Below are positions 43,050 to 50,744 of a stretch of 50,744 nt of DNA, one piece after another; within the stretch, counting starts at the first letter, position 1; each line of letters starts with the position of its first letter. The notes under the pieces were generated by a model. It had not been told where the DNA came from and searched no databases. It saw nothing but the letters and a program-made list of their open reading frames with translations. Origin of the DNA: Alphaproteobacteria bacterium (GTDB lineage Bacteria > Pseudomonadota > Alphaproteobacteria > Micavibrionales > Micavibrionaceae); assembly GCA_023150415.1 (NCBI GenBank), contig JAKLKY010000011.1, positions 1 to 50,744 of the forward strand, read 5' to 3'. The position numbers and the translations under genes were made by a program.

Positions 43050-45337
43050 CGGTTCATAGACAGGCGCATGAACCTAATTTGAATTCTGAAGCGATATCGG
43101 CTAGCAGGTCGCACGCGCCATTTCGCGCGCCCGATCCGAATATTTTGCAACGGCAGGCCTCCGATCCACATAGCAATGTCTGGGTTGGTGCCTCGGCGGG
43201 AACAGGTAAGACGAAAGTACTAACAGACCGCCTGCTACGGCTGCTGCTGCCGCGCGGCGACGGATCACTGGGCACACCGCCGGCTAAAATTCTATGTCTG
43301 ACTTACACCAAGGCCGGTGCGGGGGAAATGAGTGTCCGCCTGCAAGAGCGGGTTTCGCAATGGGTCATTATGGGCGAGCAAGAATTGCATGAAGACCTGG
43401 AAAAATTAACGGGCAGCCCCCCCACTGACCAACAAAAATCCGCAGCGCAGCAACTTTTCGCACAGCTGATCGACGCCAGCGAGGGCCTCAAAATCCAGAC
43501 AATTCATGCGTTCTGCCAATCGATCCTGGGCCGCTTTCCGCTCGAATGCGGGTTGTTGCCGGGATTTACCCTCATCGAAGAGCGCGAGGCCGAAGCTCTG
43601 CTGTCGCGTGCGCAGCGTCAGGTGTTGGCAACGTCACGTAAGCCCGGCACACCGCTCTGGGAGGCTGTCTCAAATCTCGCCCAACGGCTGAGTGAGACTC
43701 AGCTCTCCGCACTGATGAAAGCGATCATTAGCGAACGCGGACAAATCATCGCCCTATTATCGCGTTATTTTGGCGCTACGGGTGTCTATACAGCCCTTTG
43801 CCAAAGTTTGGATCTCATTCCCGGGGCGGATGAAGCCGCGCTTGTACAGCAGGCCTGCACCGATGCAGCTCTGGATGTCATTATCTTGCAACCGTTGTGT
43901 CAGGAATTACTGTCCACAGACGGAACGCGAATGGTCGAGAACGGAAAGGCGATTGCCGCTTTTCTGGCTGCAGACGCGGATCACCGCCCGGCTCTGTTTA
44001 GTCACTATCGCAGCGCGTTTCTAACACAGAAAAATGAAATCAAGGCCGATAGCCATCTCATGAGCAAGGCCCTGATCCAGCGCCGCCCTGACCTCTATAC
44101 AGCCATGCGCGCCGAGGCAAAGCGGTTGCAACACGTGATACAGCGTGTCGCACTTCAAGATGCCGCCAATACGAGCCGGGATCTGCTTACACTCGCAGAG
44201 GCGATCATAGAGACGTACGCGCGATTCAAAACTGCTGCAGGCGCACTCGATTACGATGATCTGATCATGCATACACGCGATCTCCTGACCCAGCAAACGC
44301 CCTGGGTGCTGTATAAGCTTGACCAAGGAATTGATCATATTCTTGTTGATGAAGCGCAGGACACCAATCCTGAGCAATGGGAAATTATACAGTCACTGTA
44401 TCATGAGTTTTTTGCCGGCGCGGGCGCACGTGCTATACAACGTACTGTCTTTGTTGTCGGCGATGAGAAGCAATCCATCTTTAGCTTTCAGCGCGCCGAT
44501 CCGCAGGCGTACATATCTGTACGTCATGATCTGGAAAATAAAGTAAGGGCGTCGGGGCAAGATTACCGTTCCGTTCCTCTCGATATCTCTTTTCGCACAG
44601 TTCCCTGTGTTCTTGAAGCTGTGGATGCCGTGTTTTCAACACCGGCAATGCAACAGGGGATGGGCGACCAGCCCGTGCGTCACCGCAGCCATCGTTTGCA
44701 ACAAGGCGGCGAAGTTGTTCTGTGGCCACTCTTTGAGACAGAAACGGCAAAAAGGACCGATTTCTGGACACCCCCTGTCCAAAGCACAGAAGGTCAGTCC
44801 GGCAGTGTGCGGTTGGCACGACATGTCGCACAGAAGATTAAAACATGGCTGGATCAGGGCGAAATTCTCGCAAGCCGTGAACGTGCCATCACGCCAGGTG
44901 ATATTATGATCCTCGTCAAGTCGCGCAATGCTTTGATGGGGCAAATAGCGCGCGCCATTAAGAATGCAGGAATTCCAGTCAGCGGACTAGACCGTATGGT
45001 TCTGGGTCAGCAGATCGCCGTGCAGGATCTCATCGCCGCGGGGACGTTTGCGCTCTACCCGAACGATGATCTGGCGCTGGCGGGCTTCTTAAAATCGCCA
45101 TTGATCGGGCTGGACGAAGAGGATTTGTTTAATCTTTGCTATGATCGGCCTGCAAGTTTATGGGAATCGCTAAGAAATTCACGACACATCTCTGTCTCAA
45201 CGTGGCTGTCCGAATTGATTGTACATGGTCTGCATCTAGGCCCCTATGCGTTTTTTAGCCTGTTGCTTGAGACCCCCTGCCCTGCCGATCCATGGCCCTT
45301 ACCTGCAAAATTTCCTGCACTGGCAAGGGCAGAGTGA
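43046..45337 (+). pseudogene. addA: Double-strand break repair helicase AddA, N-terminal fragment (frameshifted)
   Basis: UvrD/RecB-like helicase half of AddA. The 763-residue product has Walker A VGASAGTGKTKVL (about residue 48), CLTYTKAGAGEM (Ia), QTIHAFCQSIL (near motif Ib), ALDYDDLIMHTRDLL, HILVDEAQDTNPEQW (motif II), FVVGDEKQSIFSFQ (III) and FRTVPCVLEAV (IV). After LHLGPYAFFSLLLETP the frame shifts and the final about 20 residues are out of frame, losing helicase motifs V-VI and the nuclease. It is coupled to addB. If the frameshift is real the helicase is inactive. Confidence 0.9.
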
Positions 45338-46454
45338 GACAATTATCAAACGTGAGCTGGAAGATCAGGGCGGACAGGTTCGTATCATGACTGTTCATGG
45401 GGCCAAGGGCTTACAGGCCCCGATTGTGATTCTGCCCGATACGATCCGGACACAACGGCGTCCAGCAAACCAGCCCGCTTTTGATCTCCACTGGCCACAT
45501 TATAGCCATCTCCCCTGTCCGCTTTATACAGGAAGACAGGATTATTCTTTTCCAGAGCGCGAACGGCTTGATACACTCAAGCAGCAGCGCGACGATGCAG
45601 AGTACCGGCGTTTATTGTATGTTGCCATGACCAGAGCCGAAGACCGCCTATATATTGGCGGAGCAAATTCCCTTAAGCCCGCCATACCGGAGAGTTGGTA
45701 CTTTATGGTCCGTGACGGGCTAGAATCTTTGGCCAATATCGAACGTCAGGAGAATGGTTGCATCATTTATACTGGCCCGCATACAGGCAATGCAGATAAG
45801 GCTGATACCACTGATAATAAAAGCATATTTTCTGATATACCGACCATTCCGGATTTTATTTTTCTCCCCCCTGCCACAGCAGAGTATCAGCAATCGGCCG
45901 TAAGCCCAAGCCGTCTGGCGGCCCTGCGCGAGGAGAATCTTGTTCCACCAACCCCATCACCACTCTCCGGCCAGCCAGCGCAGCGTTTCCGGCGCGGGAT
46001 TGTCACACACCGGCTGCTGGAGCTGCTGCCCGCTTATACAGCTGACCGTCACAACGACTTGGCGCAGCTTTATCTCACACAATATGCTCAGGATCTGTCC
46101 GAGCCTGTACGCGCTGAAATTATGGGCGAAGTGCTGGCAATTATACAGGATAAAACATTTGCACCGCTTTTCTCCCCGCAGGCACGCGCTGAAGTGCCGA
46201 TCACAGGACATATTGGCGGACAGTTGATCAGCGGCAAAATTGACCGCCTGCTTATCACTGATAATGAAATTCTGATCCTGGATTACAAGACGAACCGTCC
46301 GCCGCCCAAGAATCCGGAAAACGTACCGCAAGCGTACAGGGCGCAAATGCAGGCTTACAAGGCTTTGTTACAGGGCTTGTATAATGGCCGCACGGTGCGC
46401 TGCGCCCTGTTGTGGACGGACGGGCCGGTGTTGATGGCGCTGGATAATCTCTAA
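45246..46454 (+). pseudogene. addA: Double-strand break repair helicase AddA, C-terminal fragment
   Basis: Carries the rest of AddA: LHWQGQSETIIKRELE, motif V VRIMTVHGAKGLQAPIVILP, motif VI YRRLLYVAMTRAEDRLYIGG, then the RecB-type nuclease with ISGKIDRLL and ILILDYKTNRP near the C-terminus. The frame opens at ATG 45246, but homology begins only at about 45278. Joined to the previous fragment, the enzyme would be about 1135 residues, a little short for alphaproteobacterial AddA (usually about 1150-1190), as if a stretch of about 30 residues between LLLE and LQNFLHW is missing too. trxA starts 71 bases on. Confidence 0.85.
45273..45277 (+). other. Frameshift point in addA (run of five C)
   Basis: Deleting one C from this CCCCC run joins the frames as LLLETPALPIHGPYLQNFLHW, a fluent AddA-like reading. 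As given, the frame continues LLLETPCPADPWPL and stops at 45337. This is the second +1 change in a C run in the window. A run of six T (45251-45256) just before is a less likely site. Confidence 0.7.
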
Positions 46455-46524
46455 AACCTTGCTTGCCAGCCCACAGAATCACGTCATATTTCTAAACAGA
46501 CGGATAACAGGAAAGGAATAACAA

Positions 46525-46848
46525 ATGGGTAGCAGTGTAAAAGTCAGCGATGCGGATTTCGAGGCGCAGGTTTTGAAGGCTTCGGAGCCGGTGCTGGTGG
46601 ATTTCTGGGCGGAATGGTGCGGCCCGTGCAAGGCGCTCTCGCCCGTGATTGACGAACTCGCAACAGAAATGCAAGGCAAGATCAAGGTGGTGAAGGTGAA
46701 TGTCGACGAAGCGCCCGAAGCGCCCACGCGCTATCATGTGCGCGGCATTCCGACACTGATCCTCTTCAAGGATGGCAAGGTGATAGACCAGCGCGTCGGC
46801 GGCGCTCCAAAAGACCAGCTTAAGAAATGGGTTGAGGAGAAGGTTTAA
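46525..46848 (+). CDS. trxA: Thioredoxin
   Basis: Small disulfide reductase cofactor. The 107-residue protein has the WCGPC active site (FWAEWCGPCKALSPVIDELA, Cys at about residues 33 and 36), RYHVRGIPTLILFKDGK with the conserved cis-Pro, and ends KDQLKKWVEEKV. A GGAAAGGA site precedes the ATG. The addA-trxA order is conserved in Alphaproteobacteria. Confidence 0.98.
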   Translation: MGSSVKVSDADFEAQVLKASEPVLVDFWAEWCGPCKALSPVIDELATEMQGKIKVVKVNVDEAPEAPTRYHVRGIPTLILFKDGKVIDQRVGGAPKDQLKKWVEEKV

Positions 46849-46898
46849 TCGGGATGCGTTCCTGCTACCCTCTCCCTGTTTTCGCTTCGCTCAAATTT

Positions 46899-46920
46899 CC
46901 CTCTCCCTGAAGGGAGAGGG
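46899..46920. terminator. Perfect palindrome between trxA and infC, possible terminator
   Basis: CCCTCTCCCT at 46899-46908 pairs completely with AGGGAGAGGG at 46911-46920 over a GA loop, an 18-22 base palindrome in the convergent gap. A second ACCCTCTCCCTG at 46867-46878 could pair alternatively. There is no long T run; such CCCTCTCCC palindromes are also common extragenic repeats, so the terminator role is a guess. Confidence 0.5.
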
Positions 46921-46945
46921 ATTAAGGGAGAAGGCCTTAATTACT

Positions 46946-47536
46946 CTACCCCTTCACATGCCCCGGCGCGATGATCATCACCATCTGGCGGCCTTCCATT
47001 TTCGGCTCCTGCTCGGTGCGGCCCAGTGTGAGAGTGAGCTCTTCTTGCATCTTTTTCATCAGGCCCATGCCGATTTCCATGTGCGCCATCTCGCGCCCGC
47101 GGAAGCGCATGGTGACTTTCACCTTGTCGCCTTCTTCCAGGAAGCGTTTGGCATTGCGCATCTTTACGCCGTAATCATGGTCTTCAATACCGGGGCGGAT
47201 CTTGATTTCTTTAATGTCGATGACTTTTTGCTTTTTGCGCTGTTCGGCAGCTTTTTTCTGCTGCTCGTATTTATACTTGCCGTAGTCCAGAATTTTACAG
47301 ACAGGTGGCTCTGCATTGGGCGAAATCTCGATCAGGTCCAGCCCGGCTTCTTCCGCCAGCACCAGCGCCTCGCGCACGGACATGAGGCCCAGCATCTCGC
47401 CGGCGGCGTCAATCACGCGGATTTGTTCAGCGCGGATGTTTTGGTTAATGCGCGGACCGTCATCGCGCGTAGGGCGCGTGTCGCGGCTATCGCGGCGCAG
47501 CGGGGGCCGGGGGGCCGTAAAAGGGGGCTTACGAAT
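46946..47536 (-). CDS. infC: Translation initiation factor IF-3 (AUU start)
   Basis: Keeps ribosomal subunits apart and checks initiator tRNA and start codon. The product (about 196 residues) has the N-domain [22 protein letters not shown] and [35 protein letters not shown], a Lys-rich linker and the C-domain [24 protein letters not shown]. The usual starting region RINxxIR lies upstream of any ATG or GTG that a search would pick (GTG at 47416 cuts it off). The frame continues to an ATT at 47536, eight bases behind an AAGGAG site, and no other initiator fits. infC in E. coli also begins with AUU, which allows IF-3 to repress its own synthesis. It follows thrS. Confidence 0.9.
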   Translation of the reverse strand: MRKPPFTAPRPPLRRDSRDTRPTRDDGPRINQNIRAEQIRVIDAAGEMLGLMSVREALVLAEEAGLDLIEISPNAEPPVCKILDYGKYKYEQQKKAAEQRKKQKVIDIKEIKIRPGIEDHDYGVKMRNAKRFLEEGDKVKVTMRFRGREMAHMEIGMGLMKKMQEELTLTLGRTEQEPKMEGRQMVMIIAPGHVKG

Positions 47537-47550
47537 AGGTCATTCTCCTT
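47534..47550 (-). promoter_or_regulatory. Ribosome site and AUU initiator of infC
   Basis: AAGGAG on the coding strand (47550-47545) is spaced eight bases from ATT (47536-47534). An ATG overlapping the gap (47543-47541) opens a frame that stops after four codons, so it is not the start. Confidence 0.75.
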
Positions 47551-47612
47551 TAAAAAACATTATGCTCGCAAACCGGCATTTTTATGCGGTTTTATGCTCT
47601 CTGGCAAGGGGT

Positions 47613-49595
47613 TTAATAAGGCGCACGCGCCGCCTGGGTTAAATCTGCAACGGCCTGTTCGTGGCCCACGATCTCCTGCGCGTCGGAGCCCAGGCGGCGG
47701 ATGGCGACGGTGCTTTGCTCGGCCTCGCGCGCGCCGACGACGAACAGCACGGGCACTTTCTGCACCGAATGGTCGCGCACCTTGTAATTGATTTTCTCGT
47801 TGCGCAAATCCAATTCAGCCCGTAAACCCGCCGCTTTCAAGGCTGCATGCACGGTGCGGGCGTAGGCGTCGGCCTCGCTGGTGATGGTGGCCACGACGCA
47901 TTGCACCGGCGCCAGCCACAGCGGCAGTTTGCCCGCATAGTTCTCGATCATGATGCCGATGAAGCGCTCCAGCGACCCTAAAATCGCGCGGTGGAGCATG
48001 AGCGGGCGGTGCTTCTGCCCGTCCTCGCCGATATAGCTGGCGCCCAGACGCTCAGGCAAATTCGGATCGAGCTGCAGCGTGCCGCAGGTCCAGGACCGGC
48101 CAATCGCGTCGCGGATATGAAATTCCAGCTTCGGCCCATAGAACGCGCCGTCACCCGGCGCATCCGCATAGTCAAGGCCAGCAGCGTCGAGCGCCTTGCG
48201 CAAGGCGTTCTCGGCATAGTCCCAGCTTTCCTCGCTGCCCACCCGTTTATCCGGGCGCAGAGCAAGCTTGACGGTCAGATCGTTAAAGCCAAGATCGGCA
48301 TACATCGCGCGCAGCAGATTGCAGAATGCCAGGCTCTCGCTTTCGATCTGGTCTTCGCGGCAGAAAATATGCGCATCATCTTGCGTGAATTGCCGCACGC
48401 GCATCAGGCCGTGCAGCGCGCCGTGCGCTTCGTTACGGTGGCAGCAGCCGAATTCCGCCATACGGATCGGCAGATCGCGGTAGGATTTAATCCCCTGATT
48501 GAAAATCTGCACATGCGCCGGACAGTTCATGGGTTTAAGGGCCATAAAGTGCTTGGGCTCTTCTTTAAAGATTTTTGCCCCCGGCTCGGTGTTGGGCACA
48601 ACATCAGGCACGACGAACATATTTTCGCGGTATTTATCCCAATGGCCCGAAGCCTCCCAGAACTTGCTGTTCATGAGCTGTGGCGTTTTAACTTCGACAT
48701 AGCCTGCATCGTTGAGGCGGCGGCGAATATAGGCCTCAAGCTGATTATAAATAATATAGCCCTTGGGATGCCAGAAAACGGAGCCTTGCGCCTCTTCTTG
48801 CAAATGAAAAAGGCTCATCTCCTTGCCCAGCTTGCGATGGTCGCGCTTTTCCGCCTCTTCCAATTGATGCAGATAATCAGCCAGGTCTTTTTCATTATGC
48901 CAGGCTGTGCCGTAAATCCGGGTCAGCATCGCCTTGCTGGAATCACCGCGCCAATAGGCCCCCGCCACTTTCAGCAACTTAAACGCCTTGCCAACATGCC
49001 GGGTGGTCGGCATGTGCGGGCCGCGGCACAAATCAAGCCATTCTCCTTGTTTATAAATCTTGATCTCTTCACCGACCGGAAGGTCTTGTATGAGTTCGAC
49101 CTTGTAATTCTCACCTTTGTTGCGGAAGAATTCGATAGCCTTGTCACGGGGCCAGACTTCACGCGTGAAAGCCGCGCCGCGCTCAACAATCCGATGCATT
49201 TCTTTTTCGATGGCGGCGAAATCCTGCGTCGTGAAAGGCTCGTTTCGGGCAAAATCGTAAAAGAATCCGTTTTCAATGACCGGACCGATAGTCACCTGTG
49301 TGCCAGGGAACAAGGTTTGCACCGCCTCGGCCAGCACGTGCGCACAATCATGGCGGATCAGCTCCAGCGCCGCCGCATCCTCGCGTTTGACAATTTCAAT
49401 CTTCGCCGATTGCGTAATCGGCAGGGAAAGATCAGCCAACACGCCGTCCAGCTTGACCGCCACCGCCGCCTTGGCCAGTGATTTGGCTATACTTTCCGCC
49501 ACCTGCGCGGCCGTCGTTCCCACGGCATATGTCCGCACACTGCCATCGGGCAGTGTCAGCGTAATCGAATCGGCAGCGGGTTGAGCAACAGACAT
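47613..49595 (-). CDS. thrS: Threonyl-tRNA synthetase
   Basis: Charges tRNA-Thr and edits misacylated Ser. The 660-residue class II enzyme has the TGS domain ([19 protein letters not shown], residues about 10-70), the editing domain with [12 protein letters not shown], the catalytic core with [13 protein letters not shown] and [11 protein letters not shown], and the C-terminal anticodon-binding domain ([18 protein letters not shown]). A CAGGAG site precedes ATG 49595. infC is next downstream after about 75 bases, the conserved thrS-infC pair. No long leader is seen. Confidence 0.98.
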   Translation of the reverse strand: MSVAQPAADSITLTLPDGSVRTYAVGTTAAQVAESIAKSLAKAAVAVKLDGVLADLSLPITQSAKIEIVKREDAAALELIRHDCAHVLAEAVQTLFPGTQVTIGPVIENGFFYDFARNEPFTTQDFAAIEKEMHRIVERGAAFTREVWPRDKAIEFFRNKGENYKVELIQDLPVGEEIKIYKQGEWLDLCRGPHMPTTRHVGKAFKLLKVAGAYWRGDSSKAMLTRIYGTAWHNEKDLADYLHQLEEAEKRDHRKLGKEMSLFHLQEEAQGSVFWHPKGYIIYNQLEAYIRRRLNDAGYVEVKTPQLMNSKFWEASGHWDKYRENMFVVPDVVPNTEPGAKIFKEEPKHFMALKPMNCPAHVQIFNQGIKSYRDLPIRMAEFGCCHRNEAHGALHGLMRVRQFTQDDAHIFCREDQIESESLAFCNLLRAMYADLGFNDLTVKLALRPDKRVGSEESWDYAENALRKALDAAGLDYADAPGDGAFYGPKLEFHIRDAIGRSWTCGTLQLDPNLPERLGASYIGEDGQKHRPLMLHRAILGSLERFIGIMIENYAGKLPLWLAPVQCVVATITSEADAYARTVHAALKAAGLRAELDLRNEKINYKVRDHSVQKVPVLFVVGAREAEQSTVAIRRLGSDAQEIVGHEQAVADLTQAARAPY

Positions 49596-49802
49596 TTAAA
49601 TCTCCTGATTTTAATCAGTAGGTTAACGTGCCCCCAGCGTGAAAACAAGCGCGGAGAAGGAGGAGCCCTGTGATAGATGTAATAGCATAGTGACTATCTG
49701 TAATAAAATAAAATAGTTTATAAAGCCTCTTGTTATTAGCATTTCATTACTATAGAGAGCAATAAACTAGACTACACTTAGCAAATTCAAATTCTTGTTC
49801 TT

Positions 49803-50081
49803 TTGAGCGTCGATGCAGTCGCGCAATCGCCGGATCCCAACCCCCCTACTAAAACATGTATGTTGTGGGAAGGGAAATGCGAGTTTGATGGCACAAGCAA
49901 TCCGGCTTTAAAGTGTTATAAATGCGTCTACGCGGATATATGGGGCAATCAGTATCCATATACAGCCTGTCAGAAAAAATCCGACCCAGTCCCCCCGGGC
50001 TTGACAGATCAGCAGCTGGAAAAGAAAGCCAACGACGAGGCTAAAAAGAAATGTCAAACTTCTTCTACCACCCAAAGATAG
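49803..50081 (+). CDS. Small cysteine-rich hypothetical protein (non-ATG start)
   Basis: 92 residues from TTG 49803, with six Cys (CMLWEGKCEF, CYKC, TACQ, KKCQ) and a charged C-terminus, suggesting an exported disulfide-bonded or metal-binding protein. The in-frame codons just upstream (ILVLLSVDAVAQ) look like the end of a signal peptide with cleavage after AVA, but a TAG stop at 49779-49781 and the lack of ATG leave no room for a complete one. Possibly a start is an unusual codon or the 5' end is damaged. Followed by a strong terminator. Family unknown. Confidence 0.45.
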   Translation: MSVDAVAQSPDPNPPTKTCMLWEGKCEFDGTSNPALKCYKCVYADIWGNQYPYTACQKKSDPVPPGLTDQQLEKKANDEAKKKCQTSSTTQR

Positions 50082-50104
50082 AGCATTGGTCTCCAGAGAC
50101 TATT

Positions 50105-50136
50105 AAGGGGATGACTCACGTCATCCCCTTTTCTTT
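50105..50136 (+). terminator. Rho-independent terminator
   Basis: AAGGGGATGAC at 50105-50115 pairs with GTCATCCCCTT at 50120-50130 around TCAC, followed by TTCTTT. Ends the plus-strand gene at 50081; with the A run ahead it may also serve the minus-strand icmT gene. Confidence 0.92.
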
Positions 50137-50157
50137 ATACATCTGTGAATAGCAGCG

Positions 50158-50457
50158 CTACCCAAAATCCCTGAATTTACGCTGATACAGGCTGGGCACG
50201 CCGGGGCGGTATTTGCCGAACAACCAGCTGCGCAAGGCGCGCAGCGCGGATGGAAAAGACAGACCTTTTTGCTCCAGGAATCGGAAAGTAAATAACGAAA
50301 CAAAAAACAAAATCAGCGTCGACCAGCGCGCATAAACCAGCAGCAGCGGCAACGGCATCGCCGCCCGCCCGTCCACGGCAAAGAACCGTACACTGCGCAT
50401 GGAATTGCGCCAGTGCCAGTTCATTTTCTCCTGCAAGACGTCGATTTGCTCTGCCAT
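50158..50457 (-). CDS. icmT: IcmT/TraK-like type IVB secretion protein
   Basis: 99-residue inner-membrane protein resembling IcmT of Dot/Icm and TraK of IncI conjugation systems. The family pattern is visible: NWHWRNSMRSVRFFAVDGRAAMPL (residues about 13-36), a membrane span (LLLVYARWSTLILFFVSLFTFRFLE), then GLSFPSALRALRSWLFGKYRPGVPS. An AAAGGAAG site precedes the ATG. IcmT is normally part of a multigene secretion locus; no other Dot/Icm gene lies in this window, so the rest may be to the right or elsewhere. Its terminator may be the hairpin at 50105-50136. Confidence 0.82.
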   Translation of the reverse strand: MAEQIDVLQEKMNWHWRNSMRSVRFFAVDGRAAMPLPLLLVYARWSTLILFFVSLFTFRFLEQKGLSFPSALRALRSWLFGKYRPGVPSLYQRKFRDFG

Positions 50458-50525
50458 GGTCTTCCTTTCATTATCCTAACAAAAACAAGACATTCTGGCT
50501 AGATTTCTATAATATGCCATAATTA

Positions 50526-50554
50526 TTGACATTTATGTTAATAATAATTATAAT
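50526..50554 (+). promoter_or_regulatory. Consensus sigma-70 promoter driving the right-edge gene
   Basis: TTGACA at 50526-50531 and TATAAT at 50549-50554 are both perfect, with the optimal 17-base spacer. The predicted start site (about 50561) falls at the ATG at 50562, so the mRNA would be nearly leaderless. It lies in the 104-base divergent gap from icmT. Confidence 0.72.
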
Positions 50555-50561
50555 CCCGCTC

Positions 50562-50744
50562 ATGCCGAAGTTAAAGCACCTCTTTACCAAGGCCGCCGCG
50601 CAGGGGCCACTGATCGTCCGTGCCCTGGCCCGAGATAGCGGCAGCGCACATGCATTAAAAACCGAGAATAATCCATCCCTCAAAACGGCACTGGACAACG
50701 CCCAGCGTTTCTTTGCCAATGATGAGGCTATCGCCGATGAACAG
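50562..50744 (+). CDS. Hypothetical protein, N-terminal part (cut by window edge)
   Basis: Open to the window end (at least 61 residues): begins MPKLKHLFTKAAAQGPLIVRALARDSGS and is Ala-rich and helical. I do not recognise it. No ribosome site precedes ATG 50562; an in-frame ATG at 50535 lies inside the promoter and would add an odd Ile-rich leader, so 50562 is preferred. As it is divergent from icmT it may belong to the same type IVB-like locus, but that is inference. Confidence 0.5.
   Translation, partial: MPKLKHLFTKAAAQGPLIVRALARDSGSAHALKTENNPSLKTALDNAQRFFANDEAIADEQ

Noticed and set aside
46832-47791. Long plus-strand open frame of 319 codons
   Set aside because: It lies opposite infC and the 3' end of thrS, has no family resemblance and a low-complexity Arg-rich tail; both minus-strand genes are certain.
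47991-49481. Plus-strand open frame of 496 codons opposite thrS
   Set aside because: It is the antisense of a certain synthetase gene; the long frame results from GC-rich codon use.

Overview
The window is a gene-dense chromosomal segment of an alphaproteobacterium. The evidence is the gene order ihfB-lapA-pyrF-accD-folC, the block ahcY-divL-tsaE-nucleotidyltransferase-addB-addA-trxA, rph-rdgB-hemW, dnaK-dnaJ-dapB-nth, a tyrosine-type DivL kinase and an Ada-like protein with this class's usual layout. Base composition is moderate to GC-rich in core genes, with several AT-richer single genes set between them. An IcmT-like protein at the right edge hints at a type IVB (Dot/Icm or IncI-like) secretion or conjugation locus beyond the window. 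I cannot place the organism below class; a Rhodospirillales-like or Micavibrio-like lineage is a guess. I saw no rRNA or tRNA gene, CRISPR array, insertion sequence or prophage.

Layout. 1-3.2 kb: start of pyruvate phosphate dikinase, a GNAT acetyltransferase, two small unknown genes, polyprenyl diphosphate synthase and a degenerate extragenic palindrome. 3.2-11.2 kb: hrcA divergent from rph-rdgB-hemW, with an AT-rich GENH/GRAH protein inserted between rdgB and hemW, then an exported unknown protein and a Cu/Zn-type permease. 11.2-18.2 kb: the chaperone block grpE, dnaK and dnaJ, then dapB, an inserted unknown gene, an Ada-like DNA repair protein and nth. 18.2-27.2 kb, mostly minus strand: a bactofilin, a frameshifted penicillin-binding protein 1A, MlaF/MlaE lipid transporter subunits, a VanX-type dipeptidase (plus strand), alanine racemase and replicative helicase. 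27.3-33.4 kb: two unknown genes, then ihfB-lapA-pyrF-accD-folC-rapZ without the trpFBA genes usual in this cluster. 33.4-38.2 kb: two coupled small genes, ahcY, divL and an exported unknown protein. 38.2-46.9 kb: yqgE, tsaE, a MurU-like nucleotidyltransferase, addB, a frameshifted addA and trxA. 46.9-49.6 kb: infC, which appears to start with the rare AUU codon, downstream of thrS. 49.6-50.7 kb: a small cysteine-rich protein, icmT and a partial gene behind a consensus sigma-70 promoter that would give an almost leaderless mRNA.

Most genes are housekeeping. Envelope growth (PBP1A, bactofilin, Alr, VanX, DapB, MurU-like, MlaEF) and replication or repair (DnaB, Nth, AddAB, Ada-like, IHF) are well represented. 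The most notable points are two long genes broken by what look like +1 slips in C runs (PBP1A and AddA), the AUU start of infC, the Tyr phosphoacceptor position of DivL, the missing trp and AmgK genes in otherwise conserved clusters, and the IcmT-containing right edge. I did not find a clear multi-gene novel system wholly inside the window; the right edge is where one might begin.
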